Positions 1 to 10,666 of a DNA stretch of 30,166 bases are shown here, piece after piece. The notes under the pieces are model-generated. The model did not search any database, had not been told where the DNA came from, and was given only the letters and a program-made list of their open reading frames with translations. The position numbers were made by a program, and so were the translations under genes. The stretch spans positions 1 to 30,166 of the forward strand of contig NCSJ02000451.1 in NCBI GenBank assembly GCA_002812745.2, read 5' to 3'. Within the stretch, counting starts at the first letter, position 1. The number at the start of each line of letters is the position of its first letter. Source of the DNA: Scytalidium lignicola (Eukaryota > Ascomycota > Leotiomycetes).

Positions 1-1650
1 CACTGGAGGTCTCCCACCTCGGGATNNTACCTTTATAAAGGGTAATCTATACTTAGAAAAGCTTATTATCAAAGTTTAAGATGTTAAAGCTATTGTTGAA
101 GTTAGTTCTTTATATTCTCTATTATCTTTACCTTTTACTTTGTAAGATATAACTCTCCTTTTATAATTGAACTTTATGTTTGAGAAGGTTATACAACTTA
201 TTGAGAAGGAGAAGGAAATATCTGAAGATAAGCTTCCTCAAGTAGTTATACTTACTAAACATAGTTATAATCATCTAAAAAGCTCAAAGAATAAGAAGCT
301 TGAACAAGGATATACCAACTCTGATATTATATATGTTGATTTTATAAAGAATCATGTTATACACTTACAAGTTGTAAAATCAAGCATTCAGACTTCATCT
401 TTAGTTGTTTCTCCATTTTCAGTCATTTCTAAAGCCTTTCTTGATGAAGAAGAGATTCTTAATCAACCTTTAGCAATTGTTATAACTTATGGTTATTATC
501 TTATAACTTGTTCTACTTTGAATTTAAGGTATGCCCTAGTTATAACAAATGATCCTATAAAATTGAAATCTTATAAAGAAGCCCTTAATACTTTGTATTT
601 TAAGGAATAAGAAGATATTATAATAATTAAGCTTAAGTTTTTAGTAAAGTATAAGACTTTTAAGCTTACTTAACTTCCTCTTAAAAAGCATACCTTGAAA
701 GGCTAATAAGTCTATTATATTAAACATAACATAAACTGTTAAATTGAACATTTTAAAGTTAGGTTTATAGTCAAAGGATATAAACAACGTTATAAAGTGG
801 ATTATAATCAAACTTAAGCAAGTATTATCAAGTTAATAACATAAAAGGTATTAATATTAATTATTATTATTTATAGTTAGCAAATACACTAAATGGACAT
901 TGTTATAACTTTTTTAAATGGTAATATCAATGTAAAGATTTATATAAATCTCCTTAAAAGATTTATTGTTAAGGATCTTTAAGCTTTTAATGTTGAATGT
1001 ATTAATATTGTTAATAGTAATAGTCATATTATTCTTCTTCTTTTAAAGTCCTTGTATAGACTAAAGCAAACTCCTTGTTGTTAGCAATTAAAGCTTAACT
1101 TCAAACTAGTTAAGATTAGCTTTCTTCCTCTTTAATCCAATCTTAATGTCTTTTTTAATTAATGTTTAAGCATCTTTATTTATACTTATATTGATGATTT
1201 TCTAGTTATTAATCTTAAAGGCTCTTAATTTAACAAGGTCAAGTAAATTCTCTATGATTTATTTGAAATAATCAATATAAGACTTGTATCCTAGTTTCTA
1301 AAGATGTGTATTATATAGAATTAAGAAAAACATATCATTTCTCTTGTTTAAGATAAGTATATCAAGAAGATTCTTAATTAATTTAGGTATAACAATATCA
1401 AACTTCACTTTACTCTATTTAAGGCAAATATAGCCAAGTTCATAGTCAAATACAACAGTATAACTACTCCTTAAGATGTATAACTTTACTTTGAAAAAGT
1501 TAGTTCTATTATATATCTCATGATATAAATATATCCTGATCTGTCCTTTCCAGTCTCTTAACTCTTACAATTCCTTCAAAATCCATCTCCATAATACTTG
1601 AAATTAGCTAAACANGTCTTTTAATCGTATNNNANAGGTATTGTGTAACC
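1..1650 (+). mobile_element. Decayed Ty1/copia retrotransposon relic (pol region)
   Basis: Very AT-rich stretch with Ns at both ends (26-27 and around 1613-1634). A 147-codon open frame at 167-610 ends in a stretch like the copia linker between integrase and reverse transcriptase (YKEALNTLYFKE). Downstream, read through many stops, are reverse transcriptase landmarks: FKVRFIVKGYKQRYKVDYNQT-like at about 750-810, MDIVITFLNGNINVKIYIN-like at about 893-950, SLYRLKQTPC-like at about 1050-1080, and YIDDFLVIN-like at about 1185-1215. Most stops are TAA/TAG where the family has Gln or Trp, the pattern expected from C-to-T/G-to-A decay. No long terminal repeats are recognisable. The element is not functional. 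Confidence 0.8.
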
Positions 1651-2093
1651 CATTTTTTCGAAATGGGTAATCTGTGATTGGTTGAAATTTTTTACAGGAA
1701 GAGCACTGTAATCGCTCTGGGGGGAGGAAACTGGCCATAATAAGGGTGTAGAGTGTAAAGTGTAGTGTAGAGTGTAGAGTGTAGAGTAGGATTCAGGAAT
1801 TGTATTTTGCTATCATATATTGGAACACATAAAAGAGGCTACAGCACATATAAATTGTATGGTACAGAGACTCAATTGAATATTATGACAGATTCTAGTG
1901 TACTGTGGTGTGATCCCTAAGCTTATCACCTGATGGCCTTTCAATTAAGGGGTTTAAGGGGTTAATAAGCTAACAGTGTCAATTTTTACGGAAGATTACG
2001 TAATTTGTACAGTGTCTTTTTCTACGGAAACGTTTCCAATATTATAGAGACAAGCCCGATACTCTAATCGATCTTGGGGTTCGCCTGGCCCTG
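1651..2093. other. Intergenic, with a diverged dispersed repeat
   Basis: There is no gene here. It contains a GTGTAGA minisatellite and, at about 1830-1895, a segment that resembles about 20029-20095 (shared blocks such as TGTATGGYACAGAG and a following TGACAGA/TTACAGA). This may be a fragment of an old LTR or other dispersed repeat. The region from 2004 to 2093 is open in the frame of the next gene but has no ATG. Confidence 0.4.
1746..1789. repeat. GTGTAGA-type minisatellite
   Basis: About six imperfect tandem copies of a 7-nt unit (GTGTAGA, GTGTAAA, GTGTA, GTGTAGA and so on) lie between the copia relic and the next gene. Confidence 0.85.
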
Positions 2094-2814
2094 ATGCTAG
2101 ATGTTGGAAAACTTAGAAACGCCTACTCTGGCCGTGAACGTCTCATCTGGAGGGATGGCACGCTGAAGGAGTATGTTCAAGATGTCTTCCCAGACACTGC
2201 TGTTTTAGATCACAGTGGAATAAAATTAAGTACATTATTTACAGCACGAAATCTAAATCGTGTCACAGGATTTCGGGTTGAACTAACTACTAATTTGGGC
2301 GATCATCTTCGCTGGAGAGAGGGGGATAAAACAGTATCAATTTTCCATCACGCTTCATTCTTGCAGTGCCAACAGATGTAAGTATTGAATGCGATAGTCT
2401 TTTCAACAGAACTAAATTCAAGAGTACAGGAACTCTATATATCCTGACGGTTTCGTCGAGGAAACACTCCGAACTCTTGTTCTCCTCTTCCCACAAGGGG
2501 ATAAGAATACGAAGTGGTGGTACTCTAAGCGGGATAATGACGCCAAAGATCTTGATCCTGGTGTGCTTGATTGTGGTCGGATCCGCGAGGACCATTTACA
2601 GATTGAGAAATATACATTTTGGCATGATCGACTCGTAATTCTAAAGGAAGCCTTTGATAGATCACAACCAAGAAGTCTTCTCCAGCTATGGAACGACAGA
2701 CGAGATTCAAGTCAATGGTACACACTTTGGGTTGTCATTTTCCTTACTCTCTTCTTTGGACTTATCCAAAGTATTGAGGGTGCCATTCAAATATATAAGA
2801 TATATCACCCTTGA
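2094..2814 (+). CDS. Fungal conserved protein with C-terminal membrane anchor
   Basis: Two exons, 2094-2377 and 2430-2814. The intron 2378-2429 (52 bp) has a GTAAGT donor, an AACTAAA branch site and a TACAG acceptor, and it joins the frames exactly. The product is about 222 aa. It has the hallmarks of a very common uncharacterised fungal family: WRDGTLKEYV, FTARNLNRV.GF, TTNLGDHL, IFHHASFL, PDGFVEETLRTLVLLFPQ, FWHDRLVILKEAFD, and a final W-Y-T-L-W followed by one membrane helix (FLTLFFGLIQSIEGAIQIYK). Function is unknown. The 2094 ATG is the first in frame, but the frame is open back to 2004 and its translation there (PDTLIDLGVRLAL) looks family-like, so an upstream exon or a truncated 5' end is possible. 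Confidence 0.75.
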
Positions 2815-4406
2815 TATCAGATTTTCAAGAAAATAAGCAAACTAAGTAGTAGTCTGGGTGCAGACAGTTATATGTGAGACATAGTTTATTAGGCATAGTA
2901 AAAAATAAAATATTATCTTAAAGAGCCTAAGCAGTGTAAAATAAGTGTTGAACATGGTTCAGGCCATATAGCTATAGATTCAGCTATACAGGGCCATAAG
3001 TGGGAGCCGATCTCGGATCCCACTAGTCTGTAGGGGTTTATATATATGGCCATACTTACCCACTGTACTGTAGTTAATTCAGTAGTCAATTTATATGTAT
3101 ATTCTATGGGAACCTATCACGATTGGCATAACTAACCTGTCCAACAATAAGCACAACGCTGAAAGCTTTAGCCCCTCAATACAACTACCTTTCCTCTCAT
3201 TTTAGCATATACATATAGATACTCTAAGACAACCGTAAAAGTCATAGCAATGGGGCATACGGAGTATAAACTAGAGAATGTCAAGATGTCTTAGGAACCA
3301 TTTCATGTACGGCGTACCCATTAAGAATCCTGCAGAACCTCTGCTTGCTTTGTTTCCCAGTCATCTTCCAGCCTCATCCAAGTCTTTGTGATAGCGATGA
3401 CGATCTTGACTGGACATGGCAACTGAAAGAGACATGGATGGGGGCGCAAGCAAATGCCTGCCAAGCCCAACTCCAACCACTAAATCGCCTGGATGCGCGC
3501 CTCCTAACTCCCCTCTTTCACACCTTCAAAGAACATACACTGCCTTTTTTTTCGCATGCATTTCCGACATGGAAATAAAATACCACCCAATAACCACCAG
3601 AAAACAAGAAAAAGGGAGGGTGTGATATAAAGATGCACCGACATATTTCAGCACACATTCCTGTGTAGACACCAAAATGCACATCATCACATCACAACCA
3701 CAAGTATCAAAGTTTGTATAGTTGTAATCAACAGACAACTCTCCAAGTCTTACCACGGGCATGCTGTCCAGCCCTCGCCGGATATCCGTGATGGGGAAAG
3801 ATTGTAGGTGGCTGGAAAGAGTTTGAAAGCAGGACCATCCATTGCTTTCTTTCATAGCTGCAGGTAAAATGAGGCTTAACCTTGCTATCTTTATTATATA
3901 CCTTGCCTCTTGGGATGTGACTTGAACTGTCATTTTTAAGATCCATCTTCCTCTGCCTTACGTGTTGTCCATTTCATGATCAGTTCTTTGATCACCGTAT
4001 ATTGCTCAAACGTTTCCGTCTTCTTTGTGTTGCCTTTTGCCCTGCACTACCCAAATTAGAAACCTGTTAGCAATAATATCCGATGTGATAGAGTGTTGTA
4101 GTAGGTAGACATTTTTATTGACCCCCACCTTAAAACACTCTTTGTAACTTCCAATTTTAATTTTCTCTCTTTTCAATCAAACAGTAGATCGGATGTGAAA
4201 CCATGGTGGTACACGAGAATATAGGTAATCACTGATGGTGAAAATCTGCTCTGGCAGAACAATCTGTCCAATACTTCCACCGTGATTGCTTTACCTTCGC
4301 AATCAATGTTCTTAGCGGGAAGCGGTTCTCCGGGAGTGGAAAATGGATACTATCGTTGGAATTCTCGGATCTTGCAACGATAAATGATCCTGTTGAATGG
4401 CCCTTT
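2815..4406. other. Intergenic; no supported gene
   Basis: The stretch holds AT-rich DNA, an imperfect palindrome at 3000-3023 (arms GTGGGAGCCGA / TCGGATCCCAC) and several short open frames on both strands (3345-3578, 3526-3933) that show no family features. The part from about 4100 is presumably the promoter of the following gene. From 4242 it is open in that gene's frame but has no ATG before 4407. Confidence 0.5.
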
Positions 4407-7177
4407 ATGTCTGAGGTTGATCTGGGGCAGCAGCAAGCTGAAAGAAACGTTCCTGTTCCTGGAAACAATGGCCCGCATCCGAGTTCCAATGCTATGACTC
4501 TCAGCAATCAGATCTCTATCCCTCGCGCATCTTGGACACCATCCAGTCCTCCGAATTCTTTTCAATCAGGGACTTCCAGCTTAGTTATCTCTCCGCAATC
4601 ACTGAATTCACCGAAGCTATCAAAATTACCACCTCTGTCGAGTACAAAATTGCAGTTTGCAGACTGGAGCGCACGCAGCTCGCAGGGATATTCTGAATTG
4701 AACTATATCGACCAGAAGATTGACGACGCTGTAGAACAGGAAGTCCTGAAACCAACAGTGTCCCATGCGGCTGACAACAGTCTTAGGATGACCATCACTA
4801 GTAAAGTGGATGACCAGCAGAGAGAGGGGGGAAGTTCTACAACTATCATAACTCCAGCAATGGACAACAATCGGGGAAGCAATGATTGCAATGATCGAAA
4901 TAATGGTACATTGCTTTCATCCATATTCGATAGGCTCAATACTTACTTCCATAGACTATCTACCAAACGGATGTCCATCACGGCACGACATATATTTCAG
5001 TCGGACCAGCTGGCTCTCTATATCCATCATATTCCTCTCGATTTACTCAACAATATTCTCCGGGATCTGGCTTTTTGTCGCCATATTTCAGCCACGATAC
5101 GGTCGAACAATTCATTCCACCGGGTCACTCACCCCTTCTGGAGCATCCACCATTTTTGCACTCTTTGCCAAAACAATTGAATTGTCATTCGTGACTGTAT
5201 TCGTTGCATTCGTAGGTCAGGTCCTAAGTCGGCGCTCCCTTATACAAGGCTCCCGCGGCGTCTCCATTGCAGAAACGTCCATGAAAACATGGGTCATTCA
5301 ACCTGGCTTCATGGTTACCCACTGGGAGAATTTGCAGCACGTTGGCCTTACATTGCTTGGAGCCATCACATTGATGGCTGCTATTATAGCCATGTTTTAC
5401 ACCGCTGCGTATGATTCCTTGGTTTCGCCTCACCTAAAGTATGGGAACTGGGAGAATAAAGTACTATATGGGCTGGTGCAAACTAGCTACGCCAATCCGT
5501 TTTACATTGAGTCTACTTGTGAAACGCCAATTTCTCCAGCCGTTGATGGTGCCAACTCAGGACAGACCTGTCTTGCCCTTGAACATGCAGGTGAAGCATA
5601 TCACAACTACATAGCATACATGAATACCTGGGCAGAAATCAACAATGCTGGTGAAGGAAATTCATCCAATATATCGCAACATCCCCAAGCTACTGAAATG
5701 ATCTTCGGTAATACCACAGTAACCGGGTCCTGGGTATCTACAAACACAAGCAATATGACCCTAGCATATCACCAACACGGCAGAATCATCAACAATGTTA
5801 CCATGTCGATGCCTCATGCTGGAATATTTGCTGCAGCTCATGACACTAAGAATGGTATCATGCAACCTGCAGATCTAGCCGGTGTAGGAAAGTATATGCT
5901 TCTAGCTTCAGTAGTAAGCCCGACAGTGAATGTGCTTTGTATTAATATGAATGAAGCAGAATTAACACCATTAATATACACAACTTGGCCGCATGCACAG
6001 ACTGTTGATGGATTGATTCCGGGACAGAAGATGGCGTGGGCAGGGTACGAAGATGAAATCCAGGTACCAAAAGGAGGTTTCCTAAATTCTACAATTGTGG
6101 ATGATCTCTTTGAATGGGGTCCTAAGTATCAGCGACAGCCCCCCGTCTTCCCACAGGTCAGTTGTATATTATCACTCTCCTTCTCTCATCAGAACTAACA
6201 AAAAGCAGTATCCCATCGATTACAACTCCATTGCCAACATCTCAGTGCCATCATGTGACTCCATTTATATCCTCTTCAAGTCACCAACGCCAGCGTACTC
6301 AGTTTGTCAGATGCGCTCTTACCTCTCTCCACACTGTAGCACCCAATACATTGTATCCGGGACAGCCGGTGGTCATCTAACATCCCACTGCGAAGATCCT
6401 AAGGACCACATGGCATACTCAAAGTCCGTGCTTGATGCGCCAGTGACATGGAATACTGATTGGGGCAATATAGCACAGGAGTGGGCTCTTGCACTTTCTT
6501 TAAACGATGGAGTATCGGACGCAAATTCCTCGATATCCCGTTTTCTCACGCAACTCGTGCCGACGGTTCCAGGCTGGGGTCAGGTAAAGTTCAATCCGCT
6601 CTTACCAAGTGTTGCAGAAGCCCTAGCTGTACTCTCAGGATCAACGTTGCTTCTAAGCACAACCAGTGCATCCTTCTACCATTACTGGGAATACCCCTCC
6701 GCAACACTGAACCCAGGGACTTACCAACAATTCAACGCCTCTATCTCTTCGCAGCAATACACATCTGGCTCAACACAGCCATGGCAAGATACTTTCTATA
6801 TAGTTCTCATCCTAGTTTTTCTAATGAACATCTTTTGTCTAGGATACTTCCTAACAAGAGGCGGACTCGTGACAGATTTCACTGGGACACAGAATTTATT
6901 TGGGCTTGCGGTGCAGAGTCCCCTCTCGGAGAGGTTGAGTGGTAATTGGGGTAGTGAACCGCAGAAGGCTCATTTGGATGTTGATTGGCATGTTAGCAAG
7001 GACCACCATAGCGGGCACTATTACTTAGCTGATAATGCTGGAGAGAGGAGACATGGACTGGGAGTAGGGAGAGAGATACGAAGGGTAGTGACGTGGAGGA
7101 AGGATCAAGCAGGGGATGGTTTAGGGAGAATGAGTAATGATAGTCGCTTGAGTTCTAAGAGGAGAAGTTGGTTTTAA
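4407..7177 (+). CDS. Multi-pass membrane protein, conserved fungal family of unknown function
   Basis: Three exons: 4407-4905, 4955-6156 and 6209-7177 (889 aa). Intron 1 (49 bp) has GTACAT, a TACTTAC branch site and CATAG. Intron 2 (52 bp) has GTCAGT, AACTAAC and GCAG. Both keep the frame. The N-terminal ~165 residues are Ser/Pro/Asn-rich and probably disordered and cytosolic. Predicted helices lie near residues 187-210, 229-253, 295-318 and 762-781. The large loop between helices 3 and 4 has many N-x-S/T sequons and scattered Cys, as expected for a lumenal or extracellular domain. The C-terminal tail is basic. I recognise the core (YGR...GSLTPS, FAKxIELSFVTVFVAF, WVIQPG, THWENL, FGDWE-like) from ascomycete proteins sometimes loosely annotated as 'mcm2 3 5 family'; there is no MCM domain. 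The start is the first in-frame ATG. Confidence 0.82.
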
Positions 7178-8995
7178 GTTTACGAACGATACCCGAGACA
7201 TAGAGTAATTTTTCGATGATAATGATAGATTGAATTTAATAGATTTCATGAGCTCTTATTGCTACTTAATTATCATGTTACTTCAAAACTAGGAACCCAT
7301 CCATAATGATATGAGAATTATGAACAGCACCCCTTTTCTCTTAATCATCATATCACAACGTAGACATATTGCATGCATGAAAATTGAATAGCTCATTNAA
7401 AAAAGGAAATCAAAAGTTACAGCAAATGCTAGTAGACGTTTCTATCCAGTTCCCCGGAGCTCTTCTACTATCCCCCCCCCCCTAAATGATTCATACCTCT
7501 CCACAAATACCCTGGTTCTGGTGCTCTGATTTGCTTAACCCCCGGCATGATGGGTCCAGAATTTCCTAATTCAGTTNAAAAAAGGTCCTTGCGGTCCTTG
7601 TTCAGAACCTCAAAATCCTAGTCTAATCCTAGCAATAATCCCAGTTTTGACCCCTGGAGGTATGAATCTTTTAGGGGGGGATAGTAAAGAAGTCCATCTT
7701 CATTTAGAATTCCAGAGATAGGCTAAGGGTTGCAAGATGGCTTCCTTGATTTCAAATCCGTGTTGTCATCCCTGAAGATCCGGATAGAATATTGATCCCT
7801 TTGTCGTCTGTCTCTGAATTTTTATCTCGATGGTAGTAGACGTGCATTTGGAATCCCATTTACCCAATCTCTCAGAGAATCCAATCGACTTCATTCTAGG
7901 GGTTTAACCCTCAGATTTGAACTTACAGTCAGGGTAAGGAAAACATTCCTTCAATGACACATGGTTATAAGACGACTCTGTTAACCGTGAGGTTAGCTCG
8001 ATTGGTAACTTCAGATTGCCACTACGAACTGTAAGGCAACGACAAGAAGAAGAATAGCAAGCTACTTGTAACTGCATACGATAGGTGATGAATGGAATAG
8101 TTTTGAATAACGATATTTAGAAACTGCAAAGGATGCTCTTGAGAACTGCAGACTAAATTTAAAGGGATTAGTCAGTTCGATGCTCTGCTTCAAGAATATA
8201 GTTTCATTATGAGTTACGATTAGAATACCACATATTTATACTATCTGCCTTGGTTAAATCTTAGATTAGATAACTTGCTCCTTTTGCAACGGCTTTATGT
8301 TGTTTTGTTTTGGATTGTTGATATGTATCAAGGTATACTTCATATTTGACAACGTTGTGATATAGAGGGTCTTGATGTGCCGTATTTTCTATGTTTCTAG
8401 AAATGGAATTATTCTTATTAGCACAGCTATACAATTCTTGAAAGGCATATTCACTCACCATACGGACGTATAGTGGGTTTTGTTTGCAGCTTTCTAGCGT
8501 CTTTCTTGGTCTAGCCGCTACTCTATTCATGATAGTTGTGCTTCTGCTGTCGTTACACCTACTATTGTGATTTGTTCCTATTTCTGTTTTTGTTGTTGTC
8601 ATGGTCGTTCTCGTTGTTCGCATAGACGCTAGTGATAATATCCTTAATTTAAAGGTAGTGAATCCTTCAAACAAAGCCACGAAGCCATGTGAATAAAGAC
8701 TACGTGAATAAGAGGCAGGCGAATAATTAGTTTTAAGAAGCGAGAAATCCCTTGAACTGATTTACTGAAGGCCACTCCCTTCAATGTTCATATTAGGTAG
8801 GTCTATTACGGAAGCTATGAAACTCATAGTCTCTTAAAACCAAGCCTACGCGGACACAAAACTATCACGCATAAACGAGAAGAGGCTATAAATTATTAAC
8901 AATTCTCATATTCATTAATACTCTACGTAACACATAATATATAGCAGATCTATTTCAAACATTTGCGGCCACCCAAATAGTACAATATAACTTCG
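7178..8995. other. Intergenic with a MITE-like repeat; no supported gene
   Basis: Apart from the inverted-repeat element at 7461-7692, I see no gene. A 139-codon open frame on the minus strand (8261-8680) is low-complexity (Thr/Arg-rich) at its start and matches no family I know. Two Ns flank A-runs (7398 and 7577). The last ~250 bp before 8996 would be the 3' flank of the transporter gene. Confidence 0.5.
7461..7692. mobile_element. MITE-like element with ~38-bp terminal inverted repeats
   Basis: The left arm at about 7461-7498 (TCTTCTACTATCC, a C-run, TAAATGATTCATACCTC) is the near-perfect reverse complement of the right arm at about 7657-7692 (GGAGGTATGAATC, TTTTAGGGGGGGATAGTAAAGA). The arms enclose ~158 bp of non-coding DNA that includes a short direct repeat (GGTCCTTGC/GGTCCTTGT). 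The arms differ in the length of the C/G run and in a few bases. Size and structure fit a non-autonomous DNA transposon. I could not settle a target-site duplication. Confidence 0.6.
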
Positions 8996-10666
8996 TCAGG
9001 CTCCCACCTTGGTATCGCTTGCAATCGCGCCCTTCTCTGCATCGCTACCCGTATTGCTACCACCAAGATAACCAATCGCGGAAGCTGTCTCACTTTCTGC
9101 CGAAACTAAGCCATCCAACAAATACAGCTTTCCAAGATCTTCATCGTCGGTTTTAACGGGAATGGGAGATATCGTCGTGAGAGCCCAGTAAATAAGAGCG
9201 GAGAAGGTCACAACCAGAACGTAGTTCCATGAATAAAGGTTCAGGATACCCTTGTTGGTTACTGTACCTGGTTTCATGGAGTTGATCATACCGGGGAGTA
9301 AAGGACCAAGGGCAACAAACCATGCAATGAATGCACGCCAGTTGAAGCCGTAGGTGTACCAGTAGATGCCACGAGGCTTGAAGAGATGTGATATGTTGAT
9401 ACCGTATCCACGGCGAACCCAGAAGTAATCTGTCATCATAACACCGGTTGTAGCACCCAAGAACAGAGTGTAAGCACCAAGGAAGGCAAGGAAGGTGGTT
9501 GCTTTGGCTTCAATCTCCCATGGGCAAATCGCAAAGGAAATCACAGCACAAATAAATTGACCACGACGAATGTTAATGTATTTGGGGAACAATCCAGTCA
9601 GATCATTCGCTAGGGGAACAGAGTTGCCAGTAACGTTGGTCATGATGTTGAAGAAAACGAAGAAAGCACCCGCGAAGAACTTGCCGGCTCGGTTGTCGAA
9701 GTTGTTGATCGTCACGAATGGATTCCACTGAACTTCTCCATAAACAACAGATGCAGCCACAGCCATGGTGCATCCGAGGAATTCGGTCAAGGTAACTAAG
9801 ATAGGTAGAGCAAACAGTTGTGTGACCCATGCAGCCTTGTCGTTCTTCGAGTGGCGAGAAATATCCATGATGTTAACGGCAAAGGTAGCGTTACCCGAAA
9901 TAGCTGCATTCACGCAGATTCCAAAGAGATATCCAACTGACATTCCATCCGTCGGGAGAGATGGCCTTGTCCAGATCTCAGGCCATCCTCCAGCAGCTGT
10001 AATTGACCAAGTGAAAAGAGCAACCCAGTAGAGTGGTACCAATACACTCTTGACAACGAACAGATATCGTAGCGTCTTAATCGGCAGGTACAAGAATGGC
10101 AGGGAGATGAGCCAAAAGATCGAAAAGCAGAGTATCTGCTGTGCGGTAATGTTGGCAGAGGCAGGGATAGCGTCAACCTTCCAATGGTTAAAAGACGGCC
10201 AGATGGCGCTGACACATGCCTGGACGGCCTGACCAGCAAGACTGACTTGAATACCGTAGTAGATGATACAAGGCACACCTCGGACAATCATAGCCCATTT
10301 AGATCCCAACATTCCAAAAGAAGCCCGGACCGTTCCAGGAAAGTTTGTACCTAGTTTGCTACCAAGATATCCCGAGGCTGCGCAAGGAATAGCCACGATG
10401 ATGTTTCCAATAAGACAGGCGACGACACATAGTCCAGGATTTAGACCGAGGGAGAAAGCTGAACTTGACACTTCGAGCTGTGCTGCGTTGAAACCTTCAG
10501 CAATCCAGAAAAGACCCATCTGGTACCATTCATAGGTACGGTCCTTCCTCTTAATCGGGTCCATATCCTCATTAGTGTAGTGAATAGCTCCTGGTTCATC
10601 TGCACCAAATGAACCCGGCTTGGTTTTGAGCACCACGTACTCTTCCCAAAAGTCCTTGAACCCCAT
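8996..10666 (-). CDS. NCS1-family nucleobase/allantoin-type permease
   Basis: A single exon encodes 556 aa. The first in-frame ATG is at 10666; an upstream extension to 10714 would need GTG. It is a plasma-membrane H+-symporter-type protein with about 12 hydrophobic segments. Family landmarks are EGFNAAQLEVSSSAFSLGLNPG (TM1), the TM3 signature YYGIQ, GNATFAVNIMDISRHSKN (TM6 and loop), NVTGNSVPLANDLTGLFPKYINIRRGQ (TM8-9) and MMTDYFWVRRG. This is the Fur4/Dal4/FurD-E branch of NCS1 (uracil, allantoin, uridine and related compounds); substrate cannot be read from sequence. Tyr136 occupies the position of the substrate-stacking Trp of the Mhp1/Fur pattern (W-x3-Q), while Gln140 is kept. It is divergent from a hydantoinase-type gene, which suggests import and hydrolysis of a cyclic ureide or pyrimidine. 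Confidence 0.88.
   Translation of the reverse strand: MGFKDFWEEYVVLKTKPGSFGADEPGAIHYTNEDMDPIKRKDRTYEWYQMGLFWIAEGFNAAQLEVSSSAFSLGLNPGLCVVACLIGNIIVAIPCAASGYLGSKLGTNFPGTVRASFGMLGSKWAMIVRGVPCIIYYGIQVSLAGQAVQACVSAIWPSFNHWKVDAIPASANITAQQILCFSIFWLISLPFLYLPIKTLRYLFVVKSVLVPLYWVALFTWSITAAGGWPEIWTRPSLPTDGMSVGYLFGICVNAAISGNATFAVNIMDISRHSKNDKAAWVTQLFALPILVTLTEFLGCTMAVAASVVYGEVQWNPFVTINNFDNRAGKFFAGAFFVFFNIMTNVTGNSVPLANDLTGLFPKYINIRRGQFICAVISFAICPWEIEAKATTFLAFLGAYTLFLGATTGVMMTDYFWVRRGYGINISHLFKPRGIYWYTYGFNWRAFIAWFVALGPLLPGMINSMKPGTVTNKGILNLYSWNYVLVVTFSALIYWALTTISPIPVKTDDEDLGKLYLLDGLVSAESETASAIGYLGGSNTGSDAEKGAIASDTKVGA

Noticed and set aside
3526..3933. 135-codon minus-strand open frame
   Set aside because: It has no family motif and no splice or promoter support, and its composition is like the surrounding non-coding DNA.
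7993..8004. TAGCTCGATTGG-like stretch resembling a tRNA A-box
   Set aside because: There is no B-box at the right distance, no acceptor stem pairing and no cloverleaf could be drawn.
8261..8680. 139-codon minus-strand open frame
   Set aside because: The start is Thr/Arg low complexity and nothing in it is recognisable. It could be an orphan gene but the sequence alone does not support it.
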